From the NCBI RefSeq assembly GCF_910594985.1, contig NZ_CAJVCE010000003.1, positions 186,001 to 250,000 of the forward strand: a DNA stretch of 64,000 bases. The letters run 5' to 3'. Below the pieces are notes generated by a model. The model saw only the letters and a list, made by a program, of their open reading frames with translations, ran no database searches and had not been told where the DNA came from. Source of the DNA: Paenibacillus allorhizosphaerae (GTDB lineage Bacteria > Bacillota > Bacilli > Paenibacillales > NBRC-103111). Positions 35,419-43,925 of this stretch are shown here, piece by piece. The first letter of the stretch is position 1. Each line of letters begins with the position of its first letter. Both the position numbers and the translations under genes were made by a program.

Positions 35419-36618
35419 TCACAAGCCTTTCGTTTTGGCAAATCCTAACTTACGGATGCCATCGCGCTTTACCACCCATCCGGAATCACGTCGGATACGG
35501 CCGAATACGGCATCATCGAGCTGAAGTCCAAATCCCGGTGAATCCGGAATGGCTACAAAGCCGTCTTCTATACGGTAGGATGAGCCGTCAAGCCCATTTA
35601 CTTCGGCATGATCCCATTCTACAAACTCAAATCCTTTAATGGCTGCGGCCAAATGACCGTTCACATAGTTGCCAATGATGTTGCCGTAACTATGCGGCGC
35701 GGAGCCTGCTCCCCAGGCATCAAGTTTTGAGCCAAGCAGAAGCCATTCGGAAAATCCCGGGTTAATGATGTCATATTGAACGATGTCTATGACTTTATCT
35801 CTAGCCCATTCCATCAGACGGGGATCCGCTTGGCCTTCGCCGTCCGCAATTTTCACTGTAATCTGATACTTCGTCATCCATTCTCTTAAATCTTCATACA
35901 GTACCCGGTCTTCATGAAACGCTTCCTCGATCCAATATAAAGCGCAATCCTTCGTTTCCATCAGTACTTCTTTCGTCATATTCGAGGTGTAGCCGTTATT
36001 GGCATCGATCATAATCTTCCCTTCCGGACCGGCGACCTCTCTTATCGCCCGAATGATATCGATGTCCCGTTGCAGCCCTTTCCGCGTTTCCATCCAGCGG
36101 GCTCCCCGGCCTACTTTAATTTTGAAATTCCGGTGACCGCGATCTCTGCCATCTTGCGCCTCACGACTCATCCATTCGATGGCCGCTACGTTATCCGTCA
36201 AATGCAATTCGTCAAAATATAATGTCGTATCGTAGCACGGCACTTTGATGCTGCTTTTTACGGAAGAAGGACCGCCGTGTTGATTGAACATATCGTACAC
36301 AGACCGGTCGGCAAGCTTGCCCAGCCAATCCAATAGCGGAAAATCGAGCGCTCGGAAGGCTTCCTTGACGGCACCGTTTTCATAAAACATGTCCTTTACA
36401 GGGGTGCCTACAAGCCTCTGAGCTTGTTCCTTGCTTATTCTCGAGATGCCGAAGCCTGTTAAATCCCCGATCCTGATTTTGGCAATGCGGGCGACGGGGC
36501 TTTTGCCGTGTGCAGCAAGTCTCGCGTTGCAGCCCGCTTCTCTTGGCCGTTCCCCTGGAAGCATCGCCCATTCGATTTCATCCAGCCGATAGGACTCTCG
36601 CAAACATGTCAAATCCAT
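35419..36618 (-). CDS. Enolase-superfamily (mandelate racemase/muconate lactonizing) dehydratase
   Basis: 399 residues from an ATG at 36618 with GGAGGT 6 bp upstream. Superfamily landmarks are KIKVGRG (KxK base), MIDANNGY (first metal Asp), WIEEAFHED (second metal Glu), ADGEGQAD (third metal ligand) and APHSYGN (His). Members dehydrate acid sugars or racemise and cycloisomerise carboxylates, so a sugar acid is a fair guess. It heads the operon with the FAD oxidoreductase and GH43-like protein and has two stacked promoters, one class 1 and one class 2. Confidence 0.88.
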   Translation of the reverse strand: MDLTCLRESYRLDEIEWAMLPGERPREAGCNARLAAHGKSPVARIAKIRIGDLTGFGISRISKEQAQRLVGTPVKDMFYENGAVKEAFRALDFPLLDWLGKLADRSVYDMFNQHGGPSSVKSSIKVPCYDTTLYFDELHLTDNVAAIEWMSREAQDGRDRGHRNFKIKVGRGARWMETRKGLQRDIDIIRAIREVAGPEGKIMIDANNGYTSNMTKEVLMETKDCALYWIEEAFHEDRVLYEDLREWMTKYQITVKIADGEGQADPRLMEWARDKVIDIVQYDIINPGFSEWLLLGSKLDAWGAGSAPHSYGNIIGNYVNGHLAAAIKGFEFVEWDHAEVNGLDGSSYRIEDGFVAIPDSPGFGLQLDDAVFGRIRRDSGWVVKRDGIRKLGFAKTKGL

Positions 36619-36685
36619 AGTGTGACCTCCATCATTCCAATGTTTTTTCAACCCGCCGAATATAAGTAATAATCGCACAATGTTG

Positions 36686-36755
36686 ATTTTAACCTGAAAT
36701 AGAAACAAAAGATTTACAATGATTGACGTATTTATAATCAATTATTGACCTGTTT
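36686..36755 (-). promoter_or_regulatory. Class 1 operator and promoter (dehydratase operon, proximal)
   Basis: TTGAC half-sites at 36723-36727 and 36745-36749 (22 bp apart; plus-strand reading), with TAAAAT on the minus strand at 36686-36691, 31 bp from the nearer half-site and 68 bp before the start. The ATTATTGACC half-site context equals the one at amidohydrolase A. Confidence 0.75.
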
Positions 36756-36815
36756 GTACCAGGTTTTCTGTACACATTCCATATTTCCCTCGCTTCAGAT
36801 CAAGGGTTACTACCC

Positions 36816-36873
36816 ATTGTAGGATACTGCGTCCCTTGGAAGTATCGATAATATTACGCATTTTTTGTAAAAT
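36816..36873 (-). promoter_or_regulatory. Class 2 element and promoter (dehydratase operon, distal)
   Basis: On the minus strand CAAAAA (36862-36867) lies exactly 40 bp before a TACAAT -10 (36816-36821). The flanking TTTTACAAAAAATGCG is shared with the other class 2 sites. About 200 bp upstream of the dehydratase start. The 353-bp gap here holds both promoters and, at its far end, the terminator of SBP B. Confidence 0.7.
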
Positions 36874-36915
36874 AATCCGATTCGGACGGGGCAACAAATT
36901 CCATCAACCGCTTAG

Positions 36916-36953
36916 AAAAAGGACGCCGCGTAAAATAGTTAACGCGACGCCCG
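36916..36953 (-). terminator. Intrinsic terminator of the module B operon
   Basis: A GC-rich stem (GGGCGTCGCGT with ACGCGGCGTCC) followed by TTTTT on the minus strand, 19 bp past the SBP B stop. Confidence 0.9.
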
Positions 36954-36971
36954 TTTATGTATAATTCCTCT

Positions 36972-38282
36972 TCACTGCTCCTTCTTCACTTCCACAGCGA
37001 TTTTCTTGTTCGCTTCTTCCTCCGCATCGCGCAGTGCCGTATTCACATCTTTTTCCTTCAGCGCTACGGAACCCGAGGCTTTGCTGAGCTCTGAGCTGAT
37101 AATGGAATAGTACTTATGCGTAACCGCGGGAGACGGCGTCATCTTGAAAATGGCGGCTGTATTTTTCCCTTGCAGCACCGGAATCTCCTTGCCGTAGTCG
37201 CGCTTCACCTCATCCGTTTTGGGCAGCACCGTCAACACGCCTTGCCGATTCATCATACCCTGCACCTCGCCCTCCATGAGTAGCTTGATGACCTCAAACG
37301 CCTCTTCCTTGTATTTGCTCTTGTTGCTGATATAAAACGCATGCGCAGCCGCATCCCTGCCCTGGCCAAGGTTCTCTTTAAAATTCGGATGCGTGACCAT
37401 ATCCCAATTAAATAGATCGCCTTGCTTGTGCATATCGCTCATTCTGCCCAGTACATCGTTTTCCCAACTCGCGTACATCGCCAAATTTTTGTCCTTCAGA
37501 AACGAGTTCACGCCGTAGGTGTATTTTTTTCCCTGAACAAAGCCGGGGACCTCGTACGCCTGATTCAGCATTGAAAACACTTTTTTCCAATTGTCGTTGT
37601 TCACCTGCGCGGTGTCGCCCTTCCCGACCGGACCGCCTATCGCAACGTTAACTGCTGCCGGCGATGAAGGATCCATACCGATGTAGGCGATGCCGTTATC
37701 CGTTTTGGTCACTTTTCTGGCTAAGGCGATCGCGTCATCCCATGTCATGCCGTCTTTCGGATAAGGGACTGCAAATTTATCAAAAATGTCCTTATTATAG
37801 AACAACGCGCCGTAATGCGTTTCATAGGGCAGCCCGTAAAGCTCGCCCTTGCCCGCAAAGCTTTTGATCGTACTCATCGCTGTCGGCTCGAACCGGGATA
37901 TATCGACTTTATGCTTGGCCACGAACGGATTTAAGTCCTCGGAGATCCCCAGCTTGACAAATAATTCCGTTTCCTTATACGGCGCTCCCCAAATATCCGG
38001 AATCTGATCGGCTACAATCGAGTTTTCCCATGTAACGCCGCTGCCGAACTTGATGACATTGATCGTTATGTGCGGAAACTTCTTCTTTACGGGCTCTTTA
38101 ATGAACGTCTCCACCTGAGCGTCAGTCATCGAGTACGAAGGCTTAAAGTTTAATGTAATCGGTTCCGCTGTCTTTTTGACGTCCGGTCCTTTACCGCTCC
38201 CGTTCCCCGCATTCGAGCAACCGGTTGCAAGTGCTATGACGACTGACAGCCCTACAAATGACCCCCAAATAAATTTGTCCAT
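36972..38282 (-). CDS. Extracellular solute-binding lipoprotein (SBP B)
   Basis: 436 residues with lipobox LATGC (Cys 22) from the ATG at 38282 (GGGGGA upstream). It shares FYNKDIFDKFA, YPKDGMTWDD and NTALRDAEEEANKK with the other SBPs. It follows Rieske B by 62 bp with no terminator between, so amidohydrolase B, Rieske B and SBP B are one operon. This physical link is the clearest sign that an SBP belongs to the amidohydrolase-Rieske system. Confidence 0.92.
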   Translation of the reverse strand: MDKFIWGSFVGLSVVIALATGCSNAGNGSGKGPDVKKTAEPITLNFKPSYSMTDAQVETFIKEPVKKKFPHITINVIKFGSGVTWENSIVADQIPDIWGAPYKETELFVKLGISEDLNPFVAKHKVDISRFEPTAMSTIKSFAGKGELYGLPYETHYGALFYNKDIFDKFAVPYPKDGMTWDDAIALARKVTKTDNGIAYIGMDPSSPAAVNVAIGGPVGKGDTAQVNNDNWKKVFSMLNQAYEVPGFVQGKKYTYGVNSFLKDKNLAMYASWENDVLGRMSDMHKQGDLFNWDMVTHPNFKENLGQGRDAAAHAFYISNKSKYKEEAFEVIKLLMEGEVQGMMNRQGVLTVLPKTDEVKRDYGKEIPVLQGKNTAAIFKMTPSPAVTHKYYSIISSELSKASGSVALKEKDVNTALRDAEEEANKKIAVEVKKEQ

Positions 38283-38344
38283 GTTTTGTTTGTCCCCCGA
38301 CATTAAATTCAATATGGTTCCCCTGTGTTTTCTCTCTATTTTCT

Positions 38345-38740
38345 TTATAGCAAAATATAAATGAGCTGTTGGTCGGCTTCAACCAGACCGGGTTCCAGAT
38401 TTTCATTTTTCGGACTGCCCACCTCCAGCATGCCTTTTCTCAGTTTCGTGTCCGGATCGACCAAATGCTCGCCGGTCAGCAGATCAAACTCCCATCCATG
38501 CCACGGACACCGGAGTATTTCGTTTTCGCGCCCATATTTATATTCGTATACTAGAGACGGAAGCCTTGTTCCGCATACCTTTCCGAGACAAACCTGCGCC
38601 CCTGCATGCGGACAAACGTTCCGCCATGCATAATATTTACCGTCGATGCGGTAAATTCCATATTGGATGCCCTTTACTTCCACAATCTTGTGTCCGCCGT
38701 CGGACAGCTCATCGGCTTGCATCACCGGATATCGTTCCAT
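38345..38740 (-). CDS. Small Rieske [2Fe-2S] protein B
   Basis: 131 residues with CPHAGAQ and CPWHGWEFD cluster motifs separated by about 30 residues. Two further cysteines lie between the motifs (VCLGKVCGT); these are also present in Rieske D (VCRGKVCAT) and partly in A (LCKG). No transit or signal peptide. Start and the amidohydrolase B stop share one base (TAATG), with AGGTG 8 bp upstream, so translation is coupled. Closest paralogue is Rieske D (45049-45444). Confidence 0.93.
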   Translation of the reverse strand: MERYPVMQADELSDGGHKIVEVKGIQYGIYRIDGKYYAWRNVCPHAGAQVCLGKVCGTRLPSLVYEYKYGRENEILRCPWHGWEFDLLTGEHLVDPDTKLRKGMLEVGSPKNENLEPGLVEADQQLIYILL

Positions 38741-39861
38741 TAGCGGTTCACCTCCGCTTTGCCGGTCTTCTTCAGCGTCAAACCATACAGCTCGGCTGCA
38801 GTCCCCGCCAAGATCCTTGCCTTCAGCTCGCGCGGCATGGGAGGAAGCACCACTTTCGGATTGTCAAAATCCCAGTGGGGGTAATCGGAGGAATACATGA
38901 CCGTCTTCTCCGCGTCGATCATCTGTAAAATTTGCAGAAACTCTCCGGGTCTTTCCGGTTCTTCGATCGGTTGTGTCGTCAAACGGATATGTTCTTTGAT
39001 GTACTCGGACGGCAGCCTTTTCAGCCATGGAGTTTGCGAACGCAGCGCCTTATAGTTCTTATCCATCCGCCACATCAGATGCGGCAGCCAGGCTATGCCT
39101 CCTTCGATGCCGACAAACTTAAGGCCCGGGAACTTCTCGAACACACCCTCGCATACCAGGCTATTCACGTGAGCCATAAAGGTCAGCGGAATCATATTAT
39201 GCCATTCCATGTAACGCGTCGGATAGCCTACGGGTGTGGGCGGATACATTTTACCCTCCGTTCCGGGGTGAAAGGCGATCGGCAGACCGTAACGTTCCGC
39301 CGCCTCATAGATCGGATGGTAGAACCGTTGACCATACGGCGCACGTACACCGCTGCAGACAATGATCTGAACCATGTCGGGATGATCGCCCAACCGTTCG
39401 ATTTCCTTCACAGCCTCTTCAGGATCGGATACATTGACAGCGATCGAACCCTTGAATCGGGGATCTACCGTGAGCCAATTCTCAACCGTATGGTCGTTGT
39501 AGGCACGAATGACAGCGCTCGCATAATCCAGATCGGGGTGCAAGGCGAAAGAAGCCTCCGAACCTCCTGTGAGAATGGCGTAATCTATGCCGTAATGCTC
39601 CACATGATGCTTTAGCATGAAGTGCGGATCCGAGCCCGCCGGTCCGCCTCCATCAGGCGTGGCGTCTTTGCGTGAAACGCCGATCGGCGTCGGGAATAAG
39701 TTGGCCACTCCGCTCCCATAGGTTACATATTGCTCATGCCAAACCTTCGGCAAATACGGAAGCAAATCCTGTTTGCGTTTTGGCGACTGGTGCACGTCCG
39801 TATCGATAATCCCCAACGGTTCGCGATTTACTGCTTCATTCACTTCTGATGCTTGATTCAT
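38740..39861 (-). CDS. Amidohydrolase B (ACMSD/decarboxylase-type TIM barrel)
   Basis: 373 residues. Likely metal and catalytic positions lie in DTDVHQ, IAFHPGTEG, TFMAHVNSL and SSDYPHWDFDNP. It lacks a signal peptide. Very similar to amidohydrolase D (both with LPKVWHEQY, PTPIGVxRKDA, YPPTPVGYPTRYMEWHN) and clearly but less similar to A and C, so the four copies form two pairs. The ATG at 39861 has GGAG 8 bp upstream; a GTG three codons earlier overlaps that site. First gene of the B operon. Confidence 0.92.
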   Translation of the reverse strand: MNQASEVNEAVNREPLGIIDTDVHQSPKRKQDLLPYLPKVWHEQYVTYGSGVANLFPTPIGVSRKDATPDGGGPAGSDPHFMLKHHVEHYGIDYAILTGGSEASFALHPDLDYASAVIRAYNDHTVENWLTVDPRFKGSIAVNVSDPEEAVKEIERLGDHPDMVQIIVCSGVRAPYGQRFYHPIYEAAERYGLPIAFHPGTEGKMYPPTPVGYPTRYMEWHNMIPLTFMAHVNSLVCEGVFEKFPGLKFVGIEGGIAWLPHLMWRMDKNYKALRSQTPWLKRLPSEYIKEHIRLTTQPIEEPERPGEFLQILQMIDAEKTVMYSSDYPHWDFDNPKVVLPPMPRELKARILAGTAAELYGLTLKKTGKAEVNR

Positions 39862-39952
39862 CTTCCCCACTCCATTTCAGACCGATGATTAACCTGTCCA
39901 TGCATGATACTGGTTATCGCTTTTTAGTTTGAATGCTCGAGCTCTTACCTTC

Positions 39953-40004
39953 ATCTTACACACACAAAGTTTCAATATAAACACACTCAATTTATATAAT
40001 TTTG
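39953..40004 (-). promoter_or_regulatory. Probable class 2 element and promoter (amidohydrolase B)
   Basis: On the minus strand GACAAAAT (CAAAAT at 39999-40004) lies exactly 40 bp before TAAGAT (39953-39958), the spacing seen at the other class 2 sites. The block after CAAAAT is less conserved, so this is the weakest member. It lies between amidohydrolase B and the divergent AraC gene. Confidence 0.5.
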
Positions 40005-40085
40005 TCACTTTATTTGGTAAATCCTATTTTTCTTGGTGGCTGTTTGTGGTACGTTTATTTGGAAGCGTTTATGTGAGGTGATTGT

Positions 40086-40871
40086 TTGTACCAGCATCCT
40101 TACAGATTAGACATGTGTGCGTACTTTGGACCGAGGCCGGATTTTTTTAAATCTGCAGAAGTCCATCATAATTATGTCATTATTGGAATGGAGTCCGGCG
40201 CATTCGAATATGTGGTCGGCAAGCAAAGCGGACGGGCTTCCTTCGGAGATCTTGTGTTCATACCGCCGGGGACGATGTTCAAGCGTAAATCGCTTGAAGA
40301 CATTACATTTCACATGCTCTGCTTTATCCCGCTGTTTGAGCCGGATCCCGTCTTCGACTCACTGCCTGTCGGCAAAGTGACCATCTCTAATGTGAACCGT
40401 CTTTCCTCGACGTACTCCTTCTTGCGCCAATCTTGGCGTGAATACGGAAGCAAATCGAAAGATACGAGCCTTGCGATGCACATGATGATGGATTTGCTGC
40501 ATTTAAGCCAACTAGAGAGAAAACATGTTCATAAGCCTAAAAATAGGACAGATCATCGGATGCGTCAGGCCGCCGGATTCATTCACCGGCAGCTTTTTGA
40601 CGAATTGAGCATGAAAGCCATTGCGGACGAACTCGGCATCAAGCCATCCGAATTGACCCGGCGTTTCCGTTTGGAATATGGCGTCACGCCGATCGAATAT
40701 GCAACGCGCTTGCGGCTCGAGAAAGTCAAGAAGCTGCTTTTGGAAACAGACCACACCTTGGAAGCTATTGCCTCTCAATGCGGTTACGAGAACGGCTCAT
40801 ATCTCGGCCGTGTGTTCCGTTCCAAGGTTGGGATGAATGCATCCGATTTCAGAAGAAACAACCAGATATGA
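40086..40871 (+). CDS. AraC-family regulator of module B
   Basis: 261 residues. N-terminal cupin-like domain (HHNYVIIGMESGAFEYVVG, GDLVFIPPGTMFKRK) and two helix-turn-helix units (SMKAIADELGIKPSELTRRF, LEAIASQCGYENGSYLGRVF). The start is a TTG at 40086 with AGGTGA 5 bp upstream. Divergent from amidohydrolase B; it is the natural candidate for binding the class 2 element between them. It resembles the AraC at 62515 (both end with GYENG-YL-R-F) more than the tandem AraC pair. Confidence 0.87.
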   Translation: MYQHPYRLDMCAYFGPRPDFFKSAEVHHNYVIIGMESGAFEYVVGKQSGRASFGDLVFIPPGTMFKRKSLEDITFHMLCFIPLFEPDPVFDSLPVGKVTISNVNRLSSTYSFLRQSWREYGSKSKDTSLAMHMMMDLLHLSQLERKHVHKPKNRTDHRMRQAAGFIHRQLFDELSMKAIADELGIKPSELTRRFRLEYGVTPIEYATRLRLEKVKKLLLETDHTLEAIASQCGYENGSYLGRVFRSKVGMNASDFRRNNQI

Positions 40872-40985
40872 TATCCGCTGCGATATCCTATCTGTGATAA
40901 GCCTCAGCCAATCAACTGCCATAAGAAATCATGCAGTCGTTCAGCGAGTTGATCGTGCTCAAGCACTTGAATGGCACGGCAAAAG

Positions 40986-41023
40986 GCTTAGCCCTTTACT
41001 TCCGAAGAAATAAAGGGCTAAGC
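40986..41023. terminator. Bidirectional terminator between AraC (module B) and module C
   Basis: A perfect 13-bp stem (GCTTAGCCCTTTA with TAAAGGGCTAAGC) around a 12-nt loop, with TTTT after it on the minus strand. It lies between the convergent AraC gene and the Rieske pseudogene. The rest of the 200-bp gap shows nothing else. Confidence 0.9.
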
Positions 41024-41070
41024 TCCCTACTTACTATTAATTGAAAGCATGCAGGTTAATTAACGTCCAG

Positions 41071-41248
41071 CTACATATGCACGATGACGTGTCCTTCCTC
41101 AACGGAGACACCGAATGTTACGACGGTTACTTCATACGATTTGGTTCCCATGACTGGATCGACCTATGCTGCGTCCTCCCACTTCTACCAGCTTTACGAT
41201 GCCGGGCGGAATTTCCGACACTTGTGCTACAATGTGCTGCTGTGTCAT
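41071..41248 (-). pseudogene. Rieske gene C with internal deletion (both cluster motifs lost)
   Basis: The frame starts at an ATG 5 bp after the amidohydrolase C stop with a good GGAAGGAG site and reads HIVAQVSEIPPGIVKLVEVG, then GRSIG, matching residues 22-46 of Rieske A. It then jumps, out of frame, to VDPVMGTKSYEVTVVTFGVS and EEGHVIVHM, matching residues 112-141. By comparison with Rieske A about 197 bp are missing, covering both Cys-His cluster motifs and shifting the frame. The product cannot hold a [2Fe-2S] cluster. Confidence 0.88.
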
Positions 41249-41253
41249 GCTTG

Positions 41254-42405
41254 CTACTCCTTCCTCTCCGCCTTACGCTGCGGCAGGTTGTAAATTTCCG
41301 CCGCATTCTGATAATAGATGCGATCCCACAGTTCGTCCTCCAGCCGTGGCAGAGCCTTAAGAGGAGAATCGAAATCCCAGTGAGGATAGTCGCTGCAGAA
41401 CATCAAAGTCTCTTTCGCCCACATATTTTCCAGCATCTGATCGAACGATTCGCGGTTCGGCGTCTCTTCAATCGGCTGGGTCGTTACGCGAATGTGGTCA
41501 CGGAAATATTCGCTCGGTTTCTTCTTCACCCACGGCGTTTGCACGCGTAGTGCCTTCCAGTCTTGATCAAGCCTCCACAAAAACGGCACGACCCAGAAGA
41601 CGCCCGCCTCCTGCAGCACCACTTTCAGCGTTGGGAACCGCTCGAACACGCCCTCGAAGATAAAGCTTGCAAGGTGTGCCATCATCACTTGCGGACGGGC
41701 CGCCCGCGACTCGATATAATAGGAGCCGTATCCGGCTCCGGTTGGCGGCCCGTTAACGCCTGCGCCTTCATTTCCAACATGAATCGTAAAAGGCAAGTTA
41801 TGACGCACACATGCTCCGTAGATAGGATAATAGTGGCGGTTTCCGTACGGCAATGTCGCTCCATTTGAGACAATCACCTGAACCATATCGGAACGTCCGC
41901 CGACACGGTCGATTTCCTTCACCGATAAGGTCGGATCCTGCTTCATTATAAATACCGAGCCTTTCAACCGGCTGTCCTGCGTTAGCCAATGATCGATGGT
42001 GTAATCATTGACTGCACTGCAGATCGCCGCTGCATAATCATAACCGCCCGAGCTTTGCATCCCGAAGCCTTCTCCTGTCAAAATACCGTATTCCACGTTG
42101 TACGGATCCAAATAATGCTCCTGCATATAAGCAAGGTCGCTTCCAGCCGGGCCGCCTCCCGGAGGAAAGGAATCGACCATTCTTCCGCCGAGTCCCCCGT
42201 TAAACCCGCCGCCGACCGGTGCCCTGTTCGGCCTCACTGATCCGACGATCGTCTCCATAAGCTCCAAGTATTCACGCGGCATATAAGGTTTCAGCACGTT
42301 CATGCCCGTATAGTGATGGATGTCGCAGTCAATGATCGAGCGTTTCAGTTTGGGGCGATGGACCGCCGCCTGATTGGCTTTTTCTTCTGATAATTTCAAA
42401 TTCAA
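41254..42405 (-). CDS. Amidohydrolase C (ACMSD/decarboxylase-type TIM barrel)
   Basis: 383 residues, close paralogue of amidohydrolase A with the same likely metal positions (DCDIHH, TIHVGNEG, MMAHLASF, CSDYPHWDF). The start is TTG at 42405; the GGAGGGGAAAGAAA leader is the same as before amidohydrolase A. The open frame is intact although its Rieske partner at 41071-41248 is broken, so either it uses another Rieske protein or the module is decaying. Own class 1 promoter 51 bp upstream. Confidence 0.91.
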   Translation of the reverse strand: MNLKLSEEKANQAAVHRPKLKRSIIDCDIHHYTGMNVLKPYMPREYLELMETIVGSVRPNRAPVGGGFNGGLGGRMVDSFPPGGGPAGSDLAYMQEHYLDPYNVEYGILTGEGFGMQSSGGYDYAAAICSAVNDYTIDHWLTQDSRLKGSVFIMKQDPTLSVKEIDRVGGRSDMVQVIVSNGATLPYGNRHYYPIYGACVRHNLPFTIHVGNEGAGVNGPPTGAGYGSYYIESRAARPQVMMAHLASFIFEGVFERFPTLKVVLQEAGVFWVVPFLWRLDQDWKALRVQTPWVKKKPSEYFRDHIRVTTQPIEETPNRESFDQMLENMWAKETLMFCSDYPHWDFDSPLKALPRLEDELWDRIYYQNAAEIYNLPQRKAERKE

Positions 42406-42455
42406 TTTCTTTCCCCTCCCAGCGGAAATATAAGTTTGAATCAGGTTGCGAGTTC

Positions 42456-42527
42456 AGTGTAACGCAGAGGAAGCGAAAAAGATTTCCGATGTTTGTCAGC
42501 TTTATCCTTAAAACTTGACCTGTTTAT
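42456..42527 (-). promoter_or_regulatory. Class 1 operator and promoter (amidohydrolase C)
   Basis: TTGTC at 42493-42497 and TTGAC at 42515-42519 (22 bp apart), and TACACT on the minus strand at 42456-42461, 31 bp from the nearer half-site. CTTGACCTGTTTA matches the distal half-site of the dehydratase operon (TATTGACCTGTTTG). Confidence 0.7.
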
Positions 42528-42560
42528 GGTGGCCGCCTTCACCTTTCTCATTCATCTGTC

Positions 42561-43874
42561 TTATTTCGCCTTGTCCGCGGTAATCATTTTATTTACATCA
42601 TCGTCCATTTGCCTGAAAGCGGTATTCATATCGACGGTTCCCTTCGCTAGCTCCAATACGGACTTGGCGTATATATCGCGCACCTTCGCTTCATATTTCG
42701 TTTTCATCGCGATCGGAGTAAATTTCCGTTTCAGGATCGCCTGAAAATTTACGTTCGCATACTTGCTCTTTGTGCCAAACGCCTTCAACACTTTTTCGTT
42801 TTGCAGCACGGGAATGATCGCTCTTTCGGACAGGCTCAGCTGCTGCTCTTCGGACAGCATATATTTCAGCACCTCCATCGCCGCCTCCTTTTGCTTGCTG
42901 ACGGACGTAATGCCAAAGAGGGTGGGAAGCGGCTGCGGCCCCTTGTTCGGTGCTTCCTTAAAGGTGGGATATGCGACCAAGTCCCAATTGTAGCCCGTCA
43001 TGTCATTATTCAGGAAGATGTTGGCCAGTTCTTCCGCCATGGCTACATTTCGGTCTCTTACGAAACTGACCGTTTTGTTGTCCAATGATCTTTTGGCGGT
43101 AATCAGATGATCGAACAATATTTTCCATCGCTCATCGGTCATAATCGTCGGCTTCTCCGTTTTCGGATCGAGAAGAGGAACAGAGAGCGGGCTTAAATTC
43201 GCATGAGGCTGAAAATTGCTCACAAGTCCGTAATATTCCTGACCGTTATCCGTTCTTCGCATCTTTTTCGTCAGGTCCATCACTTCGTCCCATGTGATCC
43301 CGTCTTTAGGGTAAGGTATGCCAAACTTGTCGAACAAATCTTTGTTGTAATAAAGCGCCGAAGTATTGTTCACAAGTGGAAGCGCATACATTTTTCCGCC
43401 GGACATTTCCTTGATAATGTTAATCGATGCAGGATCGAGCGTGTTCAGGTCAATCCCGTGCTTCTTGATGAGATCCGTCATATCGTATTGCAGATCATAT
43501 TCCATCATTTGAGGGATCGTACTGTTCACGTCCTGCCAATAAATATCGATCACCGTTCCGGCGGTAAGAAGCTCCTGGAATGTAGTTCCTTTTCCGTTTG
43601 CGATAAATTCGATGGAGTAGTCGGGAAATCTCTTTCGCATGGCATCACCGAAACGTTCGTTGAACGCTTCTTGTGTCCATGCCGCTGTGGAATAAAACAC
43701 CAGATGAACCGGCTCCTTGCTTTTGTTAGCTTCGATGCTTGCCGCGTCGCTGCCGCTTTTTCCTGTGCCGCTTCCATTACTGCAGGCCACAATCGGCAGT
43801 AACAGCATGCCCATCGAAAGTCGACGAAGCCAACTTTTGACATGGACCATTTTTATTTTATTATGTTTCTTCAT
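42561..43874 (-). CDS. Extracellular solute-binding lipoprotein (SBP C)
   Basis: 437 residues with lipobox PIVAC (Cys 31). ATG at 43874 has GGGGGAG 7 bp upstream; upstream in-frame codons run into the class 1 promoter and are rejected. Closest relative is SBP A, and the two share long identical blocks (PTLFGITSVSK, SERAIIPVLQNEKVLKAFGT). Transcribed from its own class 1 promoter and lies directly upstream of amidohydrolase C. Confidence 0.93.
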   Translation of the reverse strand: MKKHNKIKMVHVKSWLRRLSMGMLLLPIVACSNGSGTGKSGSDAASIEANKSKEPVHLVFYSTAAWTQEAFNERFGDAMRKRFPDYSIEFIANGKGTTFQELLTAGTVIDIYWQDVNSTIPQMMEYDLQYDMTDLIKKHGIDLNTLDPASINIIKEMSGGKMYALPLVNNTSALYYNKDLFDKFGIPYPKDGITWDEVMDLTKKMRRTDNGQEYYGLVSNFQPHANLSPLSVPLLDPKTEKPTIMTDERWKILFDHLITAKRSLDNKTVSFVRDRNVAMAEELANIFLNNDMTGYNWDLVAYPTFKEAPNKGPQPLPTLFGITSVSKQKEAAMEVLKYMLSEEQQLSLSERAIIPVLQNEKVLKAFGTKSKYANVNFQAILKRKFTPIAMKTKYEAKVRDIYAKSVLELAKGTVDMNTAFRQMDDDVNKMITADKAK

Positions 43875-43925
43875 ACGATCGCTCCCCCCAGGTAAACTGA
43901 TCATTCCTACTTCACCAGCCCCTTT

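Noticed and set aside
40063-40077. cre-like TTGGAAGCGTTTATG upstream of the AraC gene at 40086
   Set aside because: The last conserved C and W positions do not fit, so it is weaker than the sites at 11937 and 46915.
41041-41253. Plus-strand coding region over the Rieske pseudogene
   Set aside because: The minus strand matches both ends of Rieske A with a proper start site; the plus frames have no similarity to anything recognised.
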